Below are positions 1-10,126 of a DNA stretch of 64,000 bases, piece by piece. A program made the translations under genes and the position numbers. A model generated the notes under the pieces. It did no database searches, was not told the DNA's origin, and saw nothing but the letters and a program-made list of their open reading frames with translations. Origin of the DNA: Natronococcus sp. AD-5 (lineage in GTDB: Archaea; Halobacteriota; Halobacteria; Halobacteriales; Natrialbaceae); contig NZ_CP132295.1 in the NCBI RefSeq assembly GCF_030734285.1, positions 124,001-188,000 on the forward strand, in the 5' to 3' direction. How positions within the stretch are numbered: the first letter of the stretch is position 1; every line of letters starts with the position of its first letter.

Positions 1-1080
1 CGTGTCGTCTCGTTCACACCAATCAAGGAACGATCAAAGCACCCCACCTTCAGCTCAGCCTAGCGGGCTTCGAAAGGGCGAGGACGTCTCGGTCGTCCCC
101 CGCCGACGTCTCCGCGAGCGTAGCGAGCGAAGGCCAGCAAGAGCCGCGGCTCTCGCCCGGCAAGCACCGCAACGACCGAGCGTTGCGAGGGAGTGAGGCG
201 CGCAGCGAGGCGCGGGATGCCGAGCGGCCGAGGGCTTTCGGTGGGAGTGTACTCCTCTCTCCCTCTCCTATCGAGTCATCTCCTCAACGACGTTGTCTCC
301 CTCACAACAATTGTCCTGACTCCACCCCTCCGTCACGATCTTCTCCCACCTTCTGCCCTCTTCTCCTTGAGCGTCACCTTCACGTCAGCCCCACTCTGCC
401 CTACGCGATCCGAGCAATTCACATGTCTATCCGCATCCTCGCAACATCATCTTCGTCTCTCTCCCAACGTACCAGTGTACTACCATCCCGCGTGTACTGC
501 CTTCTCGAGTGGTACGTTCACCACCGAAATCGAACCCGTTGATCGTCCACGTCGCCTCCTCTATCAGAATCGTCCACTGTCCAACACTCGGGCTACCGTC
601 GAGGCGAGTATTCCGTCCACCACCTGGTCTCCGTCTCGATCGAGACCCACGACCACCGGCCAGTCCAGCTGTCCAACACTCGGATCGATCTCGAGCAGCA
701 GGACCACCGTCCGAGAGGAGCCAACCTGACACACTGGAAGGGTGTTATAGAACGGTTCGCGTACCAGTTGCGTTGACCCCGACGAGTGTTACGTACAGGT
801 CAAGTAGGTAACGGAGCAGCAATCGATCTCACCGATAGCTGTTAAGAACAGCGTGCTGAAACAGAGGATGCATTCAGTCCAACGATTCGTTTGTTTCTCG
901 TGGAATGTGGTGGACCAACTGCTTTGTAGACCTACGAAGTGAATAGCATAAATTCCACCATCGATAAGTAAATTTCATAAAATTTGTTCAAATTGCTTTT
1001 ATCCTAATTATAACTATCTCAGATTGTTAGTCGATATTATGGACAAGTTTATAATCTAATTACTGGTAGGATATTGGGTC
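1..1080. other. gene-free left flank, GC-rich then AT-rich
   Basis: I see no convincing gene here. The first 250 bases are GC-rich and dense in GCGAGCG/GAGGCGCG-like words, which I have no family for. Bases 250-730 are pyrimidine-rich and open in several frames, but none gives a recognisable protein. From about 900 the sequence becomes AT-rich and acts as the upstream region of the gene starting at 1081. Confidence 0.5.
1046..1058 (+). promoter_or_regulatory. probable TATA box of the cupredoxin/amine-oxidase gene
   Basis: The AT-rich motif GTTTATAATC lies about 28 bases before the ATG at 1081. This is the archaeal TATA-to-start distance, so transcription would begin at or next to the start codon and give a leaderless mRNA, as is common in haloarchaea. 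No Shine-Dalgarno sequence precedes the ATG, which agrees. Confidence 0.45.
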
Positions 1081-3273
1081 ATGGTATCATACACCAATGA
1101 CAGGCGAGAGAGACAAGGGAGGGTGTATCGGCGACGGTTCCTACAAGCGGCGGCAGTTGGCGGGGTGATGATCGGCGGCAGCGGATCAGTAACGGCGCAG
1201 GCGACGGAGATTGAACTCGACGGTGAAACGGCCGGATGGGTCGGGCGAAGTCCATCCGATATCGAGGGTGAGACGAATCCGACACTCACGCTCGAGGCGG
1301 GCCAAGAGTACGCGCTCACGTGGACGAATACCGATGGAGCACCGCATGATTTCGCCATTGAAGATGGCAATGAGGATCTTGTCGGACCGACAGACCAAGT
1401 AACGGAGGAAGGAGAAAGCCAGACCGTCGAATTCACCGCCACTGAGGAAATGACGGAGTACTACTGTTCCGCCCACCCCCAATCGATGCGGGGATCGATC
1501 GAGTTGGTCGGCGAGGAAAACGAGGAAACCGGAGACGCGGACGAAGGGAACGAATTCGAATCACGAATCGCATCAATACGCGATTTCGGCAATGAAAACT
1601 ACGAAATCGCGTACACGTATCGGAAACGTCAGGCAATCGAGACGCTCCTGTCGGACCCGGAGGTCAATGACGTAGTCGGGGACTTCATCTCCAGTTTCGA
1701 GGCATACGATGCTCACACGGAGGACCTCGATTCAATCAGTATTCAGGGGAGCCCTGACGTCGAAATCGAAGGCGGAATCGACGAGGGAGCGTTTGAGGTA
1801 ACCGTCGTCGATAGGCAGGTCGCATACGGATTGATCGACCGCCAGTCCGATGAGATCGTCGCGTTGACGATCACCAAACCGGAAGACGTCACTTGGACAC
1901 CGTGGGAGGTGGAAGAAGAAGGCGAGCGAGCGGTCGATATAGGTGAACAGCGGCTCGAGACGGTTCTCGAGAATTCGGATGTTCAAGACTATCTCGAGGG
2001 GAAGGAGTGGTATCCGCTGTTCAAGGTCGCCGAAGAGATCACGTCGGCCCGAGGCATCGAACACGCTGGCGTGAGCCCGGTCGTGTTGTTCGTAAAAGAA
2101 GACGATGGACTCGCAGCCCTCGCGGCGTATCTCGATGTTCGGGAGGACGACGCCGGCGAACTGATCGACGTTGTTCAGATGGACCGATTCGTCGAGTTTC
2201 CGCCACACGAATTGGCTCACGATGTTAGGGTGGAAGACGAATCCGTCCTCGATTCGGTACCGGACGTTTCCTTCGAGCAGCGACCGTGGTTCACGGCGAA
2301 CAACGGCTTCCACCGACTCGAAGAACCCGATGAGTCGTTCGACCAATCCGGTTGGTCGATCGATTGGGAGCCGCCCGGAACCCATGGTGTCCGAATTGCC
2401 GCCGAGTACGAGGGCTCGCCAGTGTTCGCGAGCCTTGACGCGCCGATCACGTACACGGGCTATAACTTGCCCGAACGGCAAGGGGAAAACACCCTCGAGT
2501 GGTTCTTCCCGGACAACGACCCAGTGTTCGTCGGCGACCTCCTCTTCTGGGACATCCACAGTATTGAGTTCGGCGGTCCTGGTCAAATGGGTGTGATCGA
2601 GTATCCGGAGACGGAAAACCAGCCGGAAGGCTTCCGGTTCCGAACTCACTATCACACTGGCGCTTACGAGCGGGAGAGTCTGGACTTCCACTCGGGACAT
2701 CGTTTCGGACCGTACAACTATGACATCTCATACGAGTTCTTTGAAGATGGTATGCTCGCGCCAATCTGGCGGCGACAGGGTCCCGGATTTATCACCGAGT
2801 ATATTGACGACGATGACGGTCAGAACGGTGAAAACGCTGTCGTTCAACATTACATCTCTGCGATCGCCATGGACGTCACGCCGGGAACCGACGAAGGAGT
2901 CGAGGTACAACTCTTCGACGGAGACGAGTGGCTCACGCCTGAATCGGAGTTCTACGTGGAAGGCGAGCAGGGAATGATTGCCCGGTTTTCGAATCCGGAC
3001 GGCTCTGAGACCATCGATATACCGCTTGACGACGATAAGGAGGTCGTTGTCGTCAGGAGAGCCGAGGGCGAAATCGGCGTCGAGCAGCGCGTCGACGATA
3101 TGGATATTGAATCGGAGTTCTACCATCCCGCGCAGTACGTCAACGATGAACCGATTCAAGGCGAGCGGGTATACGCATGGCTTCTGATGGAGGCTGCGAC
3201 GGATGATGTACCGCATCCATCCGGGATCACGTCCTTCGTGACCCATAACCAGATCCAACTCTCTGGGTACTGA
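1081..3273 (+). CDS. Tat-exported cupredoxin / copper-amine-oxidase-like fusion
   Basis: 730 aa. The N-terminus has a Tat signal (RRRFLQAAAVGG) followed by an Ala-x-Ala-type site. Residues about 40-145 form a cupredoxin domain with blue-copper ligand context (APHDF near the start; YYCSAHPQSM near the end). The rest resembles a copper amine oxidase catalytic region: an NYD motif at 546-548 sits where topaquinone oxidases have N-Y-(D/E), so Tyr547 is the candidate cofactor residue, followed by QHYISA (His590) and VPHPSG (His712). The usual HxH copper pair after the cofactor is reduced to one His (Q589-H590-Y591), so activity may be altered. Expected role is extracytoplasmic amine oxidation or copper redox chemistry. 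The gene stands alone, with remnants of insertion sequences downstream. The cupredoxin call is firm; the amine oxidase call rests on motif resemblance only. Confidence 0.75.
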   Translation: MVSYTNDRRERQGRVYRRRFLQAAAVGGVMIGGSGSVTAQATEIELDGETAGWVGRSPSDIEGETNPTLTLEAGQEYALTWTNTDGAPHDFAIEDGNEDLVGPTDQVTEEGESQTVEFTATEEMTEYYCSAHPQSMRGSIELVGEENEETGDADEGNEFESRIASIRDFGNENYEIAYTYRKRQAIETLLSDPEVNDVVGDFISSFEAYDAHTEDLDSISIQGSPDVEIEGGIDEGAFEVTVVDRQVAYGLIDRQSDEIVALTITKPEDVTWTPWEVEEEGERAVDIGEQRLETVLENSDVQDYLEGKEWYPLFKVAEEITSARGIEHAGVSPVVLFVKEDDGLAALAAYLDVREDDAGELIDVVQMDRFVEFPPHELAHDVRVEDESVLDSVPDVSFEQRPWFTANNGFHRLEEPDESFDQSGWSIDWEPPGTHGVRIAAEYEGSPVFASLDAPITYTGYNLPERQGENTLEWFFPDNDPVFVGDLLFWDIHSIEFGGPGQMGVIEYPETENQPEGFRFRTHYHTGAYERESLDFHSGHRFGPYNYDISYEFFEDGMLAPIWRRQGPGFITEYIDDDDGQNGENAVVQHYISAIAMDVTPGTDEGVEVQLFDGDEWLTPESEFYVEGEQGMIARFSNPDGSETIDIPLDDDKEVVVVRRAEGEIGVEQRVDDMDIESEFYHPAQYVNDEPIQGERVYAWLLMEAATDDVPHPSGITSFVTHNQIQLSGY

Positions 3274-3614
3274 CCGAAAACGAAACAACTGCGATTTTTT
3301 ACTTGCTTTCTGGTGCCGTCTTGTACGACTTGTCTCTTATTGTTACATTCTTCACCTATATGAAGCAGATTGCCGACTACTCTGATTATCCTGAAAAAGA
3401 TGCTACATTCGCGCTTTGTAGGCGGTGGTGCAGAAGTCTTCACACCCCTGAGCTGCCGGATTTCTCTTCTCCTGCGTAAGTATATTCCGTTCTAGCCCTC
3501 CTCGATATAATCTTGGTCTTCGACACTGATTTATGAGTGACATTGTTCAAGATCGAGCGAGTTAGACCTTGAGAACCGTTCTGCACCACCGTCGCTTTGT
3601 ATTCAGCACGGCTC
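3274..3614. other. gene-free stretch with T-run
   Basis: No gene seen. A run of six T at 3295-3300, shortly after the stop of the upstream gene, fits an archaeal poly-T termination signal. The remainder leads into insertion-sequence debris. Confidence 0.4.
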
Positions 3615-3807
3615 TACTAACATCACCGATATCTGATCGAAAAGTGGTTTCACACCCTCAAAATGCGGGTCGACCGCTTCCATAACTCGTGGGTCGGCAG
3701 TCGGGCGAGTGTCAGAGAGAGGCTTGATCAGTTCGTACACTACTATAACACGCAGTGACCGCACCAATCACTCAACGGACAGACGCCAGCGGAGGTGCTA
3801 AACTAGA
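3615..3807 (+). pseudogene. 3' fragment of an IS6-like transposase and right terminal repeat
   Basis: Read on the plus strand this fragment matches the C-terminus of the transposase encoded at 62598-63305: EKWFHTLK, then RVDRFHNSWVGSRAS, then FVHYYN, an in-frame TGA, and PHQSLNGQTPAE, ending CTAAACTAGACAGTGCC. The final bases are the terminal repeat of that element. The 5' part of the gene is missing here; a 5' fragment of the same element type lies at 13051-13350, on the far side of the hydantoinase cluster. It cannot be functional. Confidence 0.75.
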
Positions 3808-3880
3808 CAGTGCCCCTCGCTTGTAGTTGGTGATTGCGACGACGAGTCGAAGACGCAGCGAGAGGAACTAGTGATCGGAC

Positions 3881-3916
3881 GCGCACGCCAGCCTGATCAG
3901 CCAGGCTGGCGTGCGC
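3881..3916. repeat. perfect 15-bp stem hairpin
   Basis: GCGCACGCCAGCCTG at 3881-3895 is followed by a six-base loop (ATCAGC) and its exact reverse complement at 3902-3916. It lies between two broken transposase genes, with no T-run after it. It could be an IS-associated structure, an att-like site or a leftover terminator. Confidence 0.7.
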
Positions 3917-3926
3917 TGCCCATGCC

Positions 3927-4511
3927 GGAGCAGCTTCGTTAGCGGAGTGTCGAGGTCTGTGTGAGTGGTTCGGCGTCAACCGACGCCGAGCCACGATTCA
4001 GCACTGGTACCAAGCCTACGCTGATTATTACGAGCAAGACTTCACAGCTGAACCGGACCGTGTTGCGGTCGATGAGAAACAGATTCAACTCGGAAACGAA
4101 GAGAAAGCATGGCTCTACGCCGCGATTGATGTCGATTCGAAAGTCGTGCATGGAGCACGACTTTCGAAGCACAGAGGCCGAGATCCCGCTGAACAGTTCT
4201 TAGAAGAGCTGAAAGAGAAACACTGCGTCGCAGACGCGGAGTTTCTCGTCGATGGAATGGGGTACCTGACTGCCCTTGCTCGAACTGATCTTAGCGGCGA
4301 TCTCAACTACACTGACCGCAACATCGTTGGGAAGCTCTTTCAGACCTATACGATGTGAATAGAGCGGTTCCACGAAACATGGAACGGCAGTCAGGCCAGC
4401 GCCGAGCGCTGGCTGACTGCCTACACCGCCTACTACAACCACCACCGCAATCATCAAGCACTCGACAATCAACCGCCAGTCGAGGCACTCAAACAGAAGA
4501 TCTCAATCTAG
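3927..4511 (+). pseudogene. IS6-like (DDE) transposase with internal stop and missing N-terminus
   Basis: One reading frame gives a transposase with an HTH-like start (LCEWFGVNRRR), DDE residues in AVDEKQIQLG (first Asp), FLVDGMGYLTAL (second Asp), and then TDRNIVGKLFQTYTM followed by an in-frame TGA at 4356-4358. It resumes as IERFHETWNGSQASAERW and ends at TAG 4509-4511. At the position of the third acid (Glu in the copy at 62.6 kb, NLIEK-type) this copy reads IVGK, so Glu is also lost. The 5' end is absent. GCAGTGCCG directly after the stop is probably the element's terminal repeat, and the hyuB start lies only about 40 bases further on. It is a different element from the 3615-3807 fragment, though related. 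Confidence 0.75.
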
Positions 4512-4554
4512 CAGTGCCGTAACATTGATATGGTTCTCCGATGTTAAACACCCA

Positions 4555-6360
4555 ATGTCAGGAGTTACCACACCACAAGACTCAGAACCGGAGATTGAGC
4601 CGTACTTGATGACGATCTTATCGAAGAAATTTGAGGCTGCGTCGCGCGACATGACCCAATCGCTGCTGAAATCGGCTAGATCGGGTGTAATCAACGTCGC
4701 TCGGGACTTCTCGTCAGGAATTACCCTGTACAACGGACGGCAGTTCATGATTGACGAAGGGTTGCCGGTTCATCTAGGGAATATCCAACTCGCACCGCAA
4801 TACACCTTGGAGCAATTCGAGGACATCAACCCCGGCGACTGTTTTCTGACGAATTCGCCATATGCTGGTAATACCCATCACGCAGATTATACCCTCCACG
4901 TACCTATCTTCTACGATGATGAACCGCTCTTCTGGGCGATCAATCGAGCGCATCAGGCGGACGTGGGAGCGCCCGAGCCATCGACATATCTCGCAGAATC
5001 CGAGAATATTTATCAGGAGGGGCCACATTTTCCTTCAGTCAAAATTCAAGAAGAGTATGAGGATAAGGACGATATCGTCCGGATATGTGAACTGAACATC
5101 CGTCTCGGTGAAGAGCAATGGTACGGCGATTACCGCGCCCAAATCGCCGCCATTCGCGAAGGAGAGCAGCGAATCCAGGAAATCATCGATAAATACGGGA
5201 TAGATGTTGTAAAGGCGTTCACATCCGAGTGGTTGGACTACGGGCACCGGATGATGAAGAACGCCATTCGTGACCTTCCCGAAGCCGAAGTCAAATATAC
5301 CGCGCATCATGACCCCGTTCCCGGAGCAGAGGAAGGTGTCCCCGTCACCGTCCACCTTGTGATCGAACCCGAGGAGCCAAAGATTACGATCGATCTGACG
5401 GAGAACATGGATGCTCTCCCCTGCGGGTTCAACCTGTGTGAGGCAACGACGTTGGCAGGTGCATACTCAGGAGTGTTCAACAACCTCAACGCGAAGATCC
5501 CCCACAACCAGGGCAGTCTTCGTCCCATTGAGGTTAAAATGGATGAGGAAACCGTCGTCGGGAAAGCGGCGTATCCCTCCGGCACCTCTGTTGCGACGAC
5601 GAACGTCTGCGATACGCTGTTTAACGCGGTGCAGGCCGCGTTCGGTGAGTTGGGGAAACCGTACGGCATGGCGGAAGGGAATCCCGGGATGCCGCCGAAC
5701 GTCGGCGTGATCTCCGGGACTGATTTCAGACGTGATGACGCCCCCTACGTCAACCAGATCATCTACAGTGGTGGTGGCGGCCCTGCCGTCTATGGCCACG
5801 ATGGCTGGCTTACGTATGGGATCCCCGTCACGAGCGGTGTGCTCTATTTAGATAGCCTCGAAGTCGACGAACGAAAATACCCAATCCTTTTCGACCGATA
5901 CGAATTACTTACTGATACGGAAGGCGCGGGCGAGTGGCGAGGGGCACCAGGCGTCGAACTGGAGTACGGTCCGCGGCAGGATCCGATGACGGTCGCCTAT
6001 CTTGGGAACGGGGATCAGTTTCCGCCTCAAGGGATTTTAGGGGGTGAAGCCGGCGCGTCAGCGAAAGCAATCAAAGTCACCGATGACGGTGAAGAAATGC
6101 CACTACCGATTATCAGTGTCGAAGAGATCGGTCCAGAAGAACGGATTGTTGGCCGGATTGCCGGCGGTGGGGGATATGGTGATCCTGGAGACCGGGATCC
6201 CGCCGCCGTCAAAGAAGATGTCCAAAAGGGAGTCATCTCTCGAGAACGGGCCGAAGACGTGTATGGTGTCGTCTTTGAAGAGTCCTCGTCGGAGCTGACG
6301 GTTGATGAATCGGCAACAGATGCTCGTCGCGACCAACTCACCACAGAGGGATCCCAATGA
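4555..6360 (+). CDS. hyuB: hydantoinase B / oxoprolinase family subunit (HyuB)
   Basis: 601 aa, the usual size for HyuB. ATP-dependent hydantoinases, 5-oxoprolinases and acetone/acetophenone carboxylases share this subunit, which forms the active complex with HyuA. Recognisable family stretches are GDCFLTNSPYAGNTHHADYT (about residues 94-113), INRAHQADVGA, and a glycine-rich C-terminal region (IYSGGGGPAVYG; RIAGGGGYGDPGDRDP). I start at ATG 4555 because the upstream TTG at 4525 adds only ten residues next to IS debris. The stop overlaps the hyuA start (ATGA), so the two are translationally coupled. Substrate cannot be told from sequence; amide-ring opening or ATP-dependent carboxylation are both possible. 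Confidence 0.9.
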   Translation: MSGVTTPQDSEPEIEPYLMTILSKKFEAASRDMTQSLLKSARSGVINVARDFSSGITLYNGRQFMIDEGLPVHLGNIQLAPQYTLEQFEDINPGDCFLTNSPYAGNTHHADYTLHVPIFYDDEPLFWAINRAHQADVGAPEPSTYLAESENIYQEGPHFPSVKIQEEYEDKDDIVRICELNIRLGEEQWYGDYRAQIAAIREGEQRIQEIIDKYGIDVVKAFTSEWLDYGHRMMKNAIRDLPEAEVKYTAHHDPVPGAEEGVPVTVHLVIEPEEPKITIDLTENMDALPCGFNLCEATTLAGAYSGVFNNLNAKIPHNQGSLRPIEVKMDEETVVGKAAYPSGTSVATTNVCDTLFNAVQAAFGELGKPYGMAEGNPGMPPNVGVISGTDFRRDDAPYVNQIIYSGGGGPAVYGHDGWLTYGIPVTSGVLYLDSLEVDERKYPILFDRYELLTDTEGAGEWRGAPGVELEYGPRQDPMTVAYLGNGDQFPPQGILGGEAGASAKAIKVTDDGEEMPLPIISVEEIGPEERIVGRIAGGGGYGDPGDRDPAAVKEDVQKGVISRERAEDVYGVVFEESSSELTVDESATDARRDQLTTEGSQ

Positions 6361-8414
6361 GCTACCAGCTTGCGATCGATATCGGCGGCACGTTCACGGA
6401 TTTGTACCTTCGCGATACCGACGGCGGAGTCAATTCCATTAAGGTTCCCACGACTGAAGCCGATCTGACCGAGGGGTTGATGAATGCGATTACTGCCGCT
6501 GCGGAAGCCGAGAGGATGGACACGGAAGCTCTCCTCTCGGAAGCCGATCGACTCGTGCATGGCACGACGGTCTCCACGAACGCGATCATTGAGGACGATG
6601 TCTCGACGACGGCGTTGATCTGTACCGACGGGTTCCGGGACACGCTGTGGTTCCGCGAAGGTGGCAAAGAAAAACCGTACGACTGGGACACTGACTATCC
6701 GGATCCGTACATTTCGCGATCGCTGACGTATGGCGTCGACGAGCGGGTGAACGCCGAAGGTGAGGTCGTTAGCCCGCTCGATGAGGAGCAGGCCCGGGAG
6801 GTCGTCCAGGAACTCGCCGAGTCCGATGTCGATGCAGTCGCTGTTTCGTTGCTCTGGTCACACACGAATCCCGTGCATGAGCGCACGATCGGCGAGATCA
6901 TCGAGGATCTCGCCCCCGGACTTCACTATTCGCTCAGTCATGAGATCAATCCCGTCATTAGAGAGTACCGGCGGACCTCGTCGACCGCGATCGACGCCTC
7001 GTTATTTAATCTCGTGAGTGATTATCTCGCAAACCTTGACGCCGCGTTTACCGACGTCGGATACGAGGGTGACCCGCTCATCATCACCTCAAACGGTGGG
7101 GTTATGGAGGCAGCCGAGATCTCCCGGACCCCGATCTGGACGGTTGATTCAGGGCCGACGATGCTGCCCGTTGGTACGCATTCCTTTACGCAGGCTGAAC
7201 TCGACGAAGATAACGTGATCGCACTCGATATGGGTGGCACGAGTCTTGATATGGGTGTCGTCAGAGACGGTGATATCTCCCGCAGTCGGGAAGCCGAGGT
7301 CGGCGACGACTATATGTTGGGCATTGAGAAAGTCGAGGTCGAGAGTATCGGCTCCGGCGGGGGAAGTATCGCGTGGGTTGACGAAGGCGGCCTGTTACAC
7401 GTCGGTCCGGAAAGCGCCGGGGCGGATCCGGGCCCCGTGTGTTACATGCAAGGCGGTGACGAGCCGACGCTGACGGACGCCGCGCTCGTACTCGGCTATC
7501 TCAACGAGGAGTACTTCCTCGGTGGCGAGATGGACATCGACAAAGCGGCAGCCGAAGCAGCGATCGAGCGCGAGATCGCGGACGAGTTGGGCGTCGGCGT
7601 GCAAGAGGCGGCATATTCGATCTATGCGACCGCCAACCAGGATATCGTCAATGGTATCGAGGGCGTTACCATCGAACGGGGTATCGACCCCCGTAACTAC
7701 GTCCTTTCGGGCGGTGGTGGTGCGCTTGGAGTCCACGCCGTCGAAGTCGCTCGTGAACTCCAGATCGACGAAATACTCCTCCCACGTGGGGCGGGAGTGA
7801 TCAGTTCGATCGGGGGTGTCGTCTCAGATATCCGCCGTGACTTTTCGGGCAGCCACTTCACGACCGGGTCAGATTTCGATCACGACGAAGTCAACGAACT
7901 GCTGGCCTCACTGGAAGACCAAGCACAGGAGTTCCTCGACCGAACGGCAATCCCCGACGAAGATCAATCACTCACCTTCTACACTGAGGCTCGGTATCCA
8001 CACCAGGTCTGGGAACTCGAGGTTGAACTCCCGTTCGAGCGGCTCGATGACGGCAATGAACAGGAACTCATGGATCGCTTCCGGGAGACCCATGAGGAGA
8101 CGTACGGCTTCAAAACCGAGGAAGATGTCGAATTCCTCTACTGGCGGGTCGAAGCAAAGGGGGAAACGGGACAGACGGTACACACGACACAGCCAGAACC
8201 GGCGGCCGATGAGTCCGTAGCTCCTCATTCCGAGCGTGACGCGTTCATCGATCACGAGCGAGTGTCAACACCGGCCTATCGAGCTGCTGCGCTCGCACCC
8301 GGCGTGGAGCTTGACGGTCCTGCCTTCGTTGACGCCGATAACATGACGGTTGTGCTTCCGCCGGACAGCGAACTAACAGTCACAGAACGCGGGAACTACC
8401 ACATTCGAACCTAA
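6357..8414 (+). CDS. hyuA: hydantoinase A / oxoprolinase family subunit (HyuA)
   Basis: 685 aa. The N-terminus has the phosphate-binding motif of the ASKHA-type HyuA fold (DIGGTFTD, residues 8-15), then VHGTTVSTNAI (residues about 68-78), and the second nucleotide-binding segment ALDMGGTSLDMGVV (about 292-305) followed by SIGSGGGSIAWVD. It is expected to provide the ATP-binding half of the HyuAB enzyme. The gene overlaps hyuB by four bases and is followed after 26 bases by an acyl-CoA synthetase gene, which suggests an operon that opens a cyclic amide or carboxylates a ketone and activates the acid produced. That pathway is inference. Confidence 0.9.
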   Translation: MSYQLAIDIGGTFTDLYLRDTDGGVNSIKVPTTEADLTEGLMNAITAAAEAERMDTEALLSEADRLVHGTTVSTNAIIEDDVSTTALICTDGFRDTLWFREGGKEKPYDWDTDYPDPYISRSLTYGVDERVNAEGEVVSPLDEEQAREVVQELAESDVDAVAVSLLWSHTNPVHERTIGEIIEDLAPGLHYSLSHEINPVIREYRRTSSTAIDASLFNLVSDYLANLDAAFTDVGYEGDPLIITSNGGVMEAAEISRTPIWTVDSGPTMLPVGTHSFTQAELDEDNVIALDMGGTSLDMGVVRDGDISRSREAEVGDDYMLGIEKVEVESIGSGGGSIAWVDEGGLLHVGPESAGADPGPVCYMQGGDEPTLTDAALVLGYLNEEYFLGGEMDIDKAAAEAAIEREIADELGVGVQEAAYSIYATANQDIVNGIEGVTIERGIDPRNYVLSGGGGALGVHAVEVARELQIDEILLPRGAGVISSIGGVVSDIRRDFSGSHFTTGSDFDHDEVNELLASLEDQAQEFLDRTAIPDEDQSLTFYTEARYPHQVWELEVELPFERLDDGNEQELMDRFRETHEETYGFKTEEDVEFLYWRVEAKGETGQTVHTTQPEPAADESVAPHSERDAFIDHERVSTPAYRAAALAPGVELDGPAFVDADNMTVVLPPDSELTVTERGNYHIRT

Positions 8415-8440
8415 GCCCATACTCCCGCTCCACCTGACCA

Positions 8441-10123
8441 ATGACCGATGAAGTCCCCTCGCTCGATACGTATCATCTTCACGAACAGCAGTGGGAGTCC
8501 TATGAGCACATACTCGAAACATTTGAGTGGCAGATTCCGGACCAGTTCAACATTGCTGACTACGTCTGTGATCGGTGGGCGACCGATCAACACCGAGTCG
8601 CCCTCTATGCTGACTCAGCAACCGGTGACGCCCGCAAATTCACCTATGCCGACCTTCAGAAATACACGGACCAACTGGCCGCGTACCTCCGCCAGCATGG
8701 CGTTGACCGCGGGACGCGGATCGGGGTGAACCTCCCCCAGAAACCGGAAGCCGCGATAGCTCATATTGCTGCCTGGAAAGTAGGCGCGATTTCAGTACCG
8801 CTGAGTACGCTGTTCGGACCGGAGGGGCTCGAGTACCGGCTTAAGGACTCGGACGCAGACGTTTGTATTGTCGATCAATCAAATATCGAAGCGTTTCGGG
8901 CTGCGCGCCCCGCATCGACTACGGCCACACTTATCGTTGGGGAGGTTGAGCACCGCGATGTCGAGGTCGACTTCTGGGAGGCTATTACCGGGAGTCCGTC
9001 CGAGTTTGACGCTGTCAGAACAGAGCCAGAAGACGACGCGATCATTATGTATACCAGTGGGACAACGGGCCTGCCAAAAGGAGTCTTACACGGGCATCAG
9101 GTTCTTCTTGGGCACCTGCCCGCATTTGTTGTCACAAATAGTGATCTGAAAATCGGCCTGGAGGAAGTCTACTGGTCACCATCGGAGTGGGCCTGGATCG
9201 CGACACTCTTCGATCTGCTGTTCCCGGCGCTATTCTTCGGCAAGAGCGCCCTTGTGTACTATAGCACGGAATTCGATCCGCGGAAAGCGTTCAGTCTTCT
9301 CGATGACTACGAGGTGACGAAATACCTCGCCCCGCCGACCGCGTTACGGAAGATGATGCAGGTCGACTCGCCAGCGACCACGTTCAATGTCGAAAGTGTC
9401 GATACGATTGTGAGCGGTGGAGAGGCAGTTGGGTCGGAGATCGACCGCTGGATACGCGACGTATTTGACGATACTGCTCTGAACGAAAACTATGGACAGA
9501 CTGAAGCAAACGCAGTCATCGGTGAGTGTACGGCGTTAGAGAGTACCCGTGAGGGCACGATGGGGCGTCAACTCCCCGGTCACGAAGTCCGAGTTCTTGA
9601 TCCCGAGACGTTAACGGAGGTCAACCCCGGGACTGTCGGGGAAATTGCCCTCCGATACGAAACCGATCCGGTATGTTTCAAAAAATACTGGAAGAATCGC
9701 CAGAAGACGGCCGAGAAGATACAGGATGTATGGTTGCTGACCGGTGACCTCGGAACCTGCGATAAGGACGGCTATTTCACGTTTCACAGTCGGAAAGATG
9801 ACGTGATCATTAGCGCCGGATATCGGATCGGGCCCGAAGAGATCGAAGAAACGCTAACCACACACAGTGCGGTTGCTGAAGCCGGCGTCATCGGGATTCC
9901 GGACGACGAGCGGAGTGAAGTTCCGAAGGCGTTCGTTGTACTGACACCAGATCGATCGCCAACGGAGTCGCTCAAAGAGAACCTTCAGCGCTATGTGAAA
10001 GACCGGTTAGCTAAATATGAATATCCACGAGAAATAGAAGTCCTCGATGAGTTACCGATGACCGTAACTGGGAAAGTTCAACGGAGCAAGCTTAAACAGC
10101 GGGAAACTGACGACAAGAAGTGA
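8441..10123 (+). CDS. AMP-forming acyl-CoA synthetase
   Basis: 560 aa. It carries the ATP/AMP signature TSGTTGLPKGV (residues 205-215), the GDLGTCDKDGYF motif of the hinge region, the GYRIGPEEIE motif that marks acetyl- and medium-chain acyl-CoA synthetases, and TGKVQR near the C-terminus with Lys545 as the adenylation lysine. These enzymes convert a carboxylate, ATP and CoA to acyl-CoA, AMP and pyrophosphate. It is co-oriented with hyuBA and probably activates the acid released by them. The next gene converges from the other strand, leaving only three bases between stops. Confidence 0.92.
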   Translation: MTDEVPSLDTYHLHEQQWESYEHILETFEWQIPDQFNIADYVCDRWATDQHRVALYADSATGDARKFTYADLQKYTDQLAAYLRQHGVDRGTRIGVNLPQKPEAAIAHIAAWKVGAISVPLSTLFGPEGLEYRLKDSDADVCIVDQSNIEAFRAARPASTTATLIVGEVEHRDVEVDFWEAITGSPSEFDAVRTEPEDDAIIMYTSGTTGLPKGVLHGHQVLLGHLPAFVVTNSDLKIGLEEVYWSPSEWAWIATLFDLLFPALFFGKSALVYYSTEFDPRKAFSLLDDYEVTKYLAPPTALRKMMQVDSPATTFNVESVDTIVSGGEAVGSEIDRWIRDVFDDTALNENYGQTEANAVIGECTALESTREGTMGRQLPGHEVRVLDPETLTEVNPGTVGEIALRYETDPVCFKKYWKNRQKTAEKIQDVWLLTGDLGTCDKDGYFTFHSRKDDVIISAGYRIGPEEIEETLTTHSAVAEAGVIGIPDDERSEVPKAFVVLTPDRSPTESLKENLQRYVKDRLAKYEYPREIEVLDELPMTVTGKVQRSKLKQRETDDKK

Positions 10124-10126
10124 AGA

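Noticed and set aside
1732-2700. 322-codon frame on the minus strand inside the amine-oxidase-like gene
   Set aside because: It is the complement of a well-supported plus-strand gene with conserved motifs. Long antisense frames are usual in this codon composition, and it shows no family of its own.
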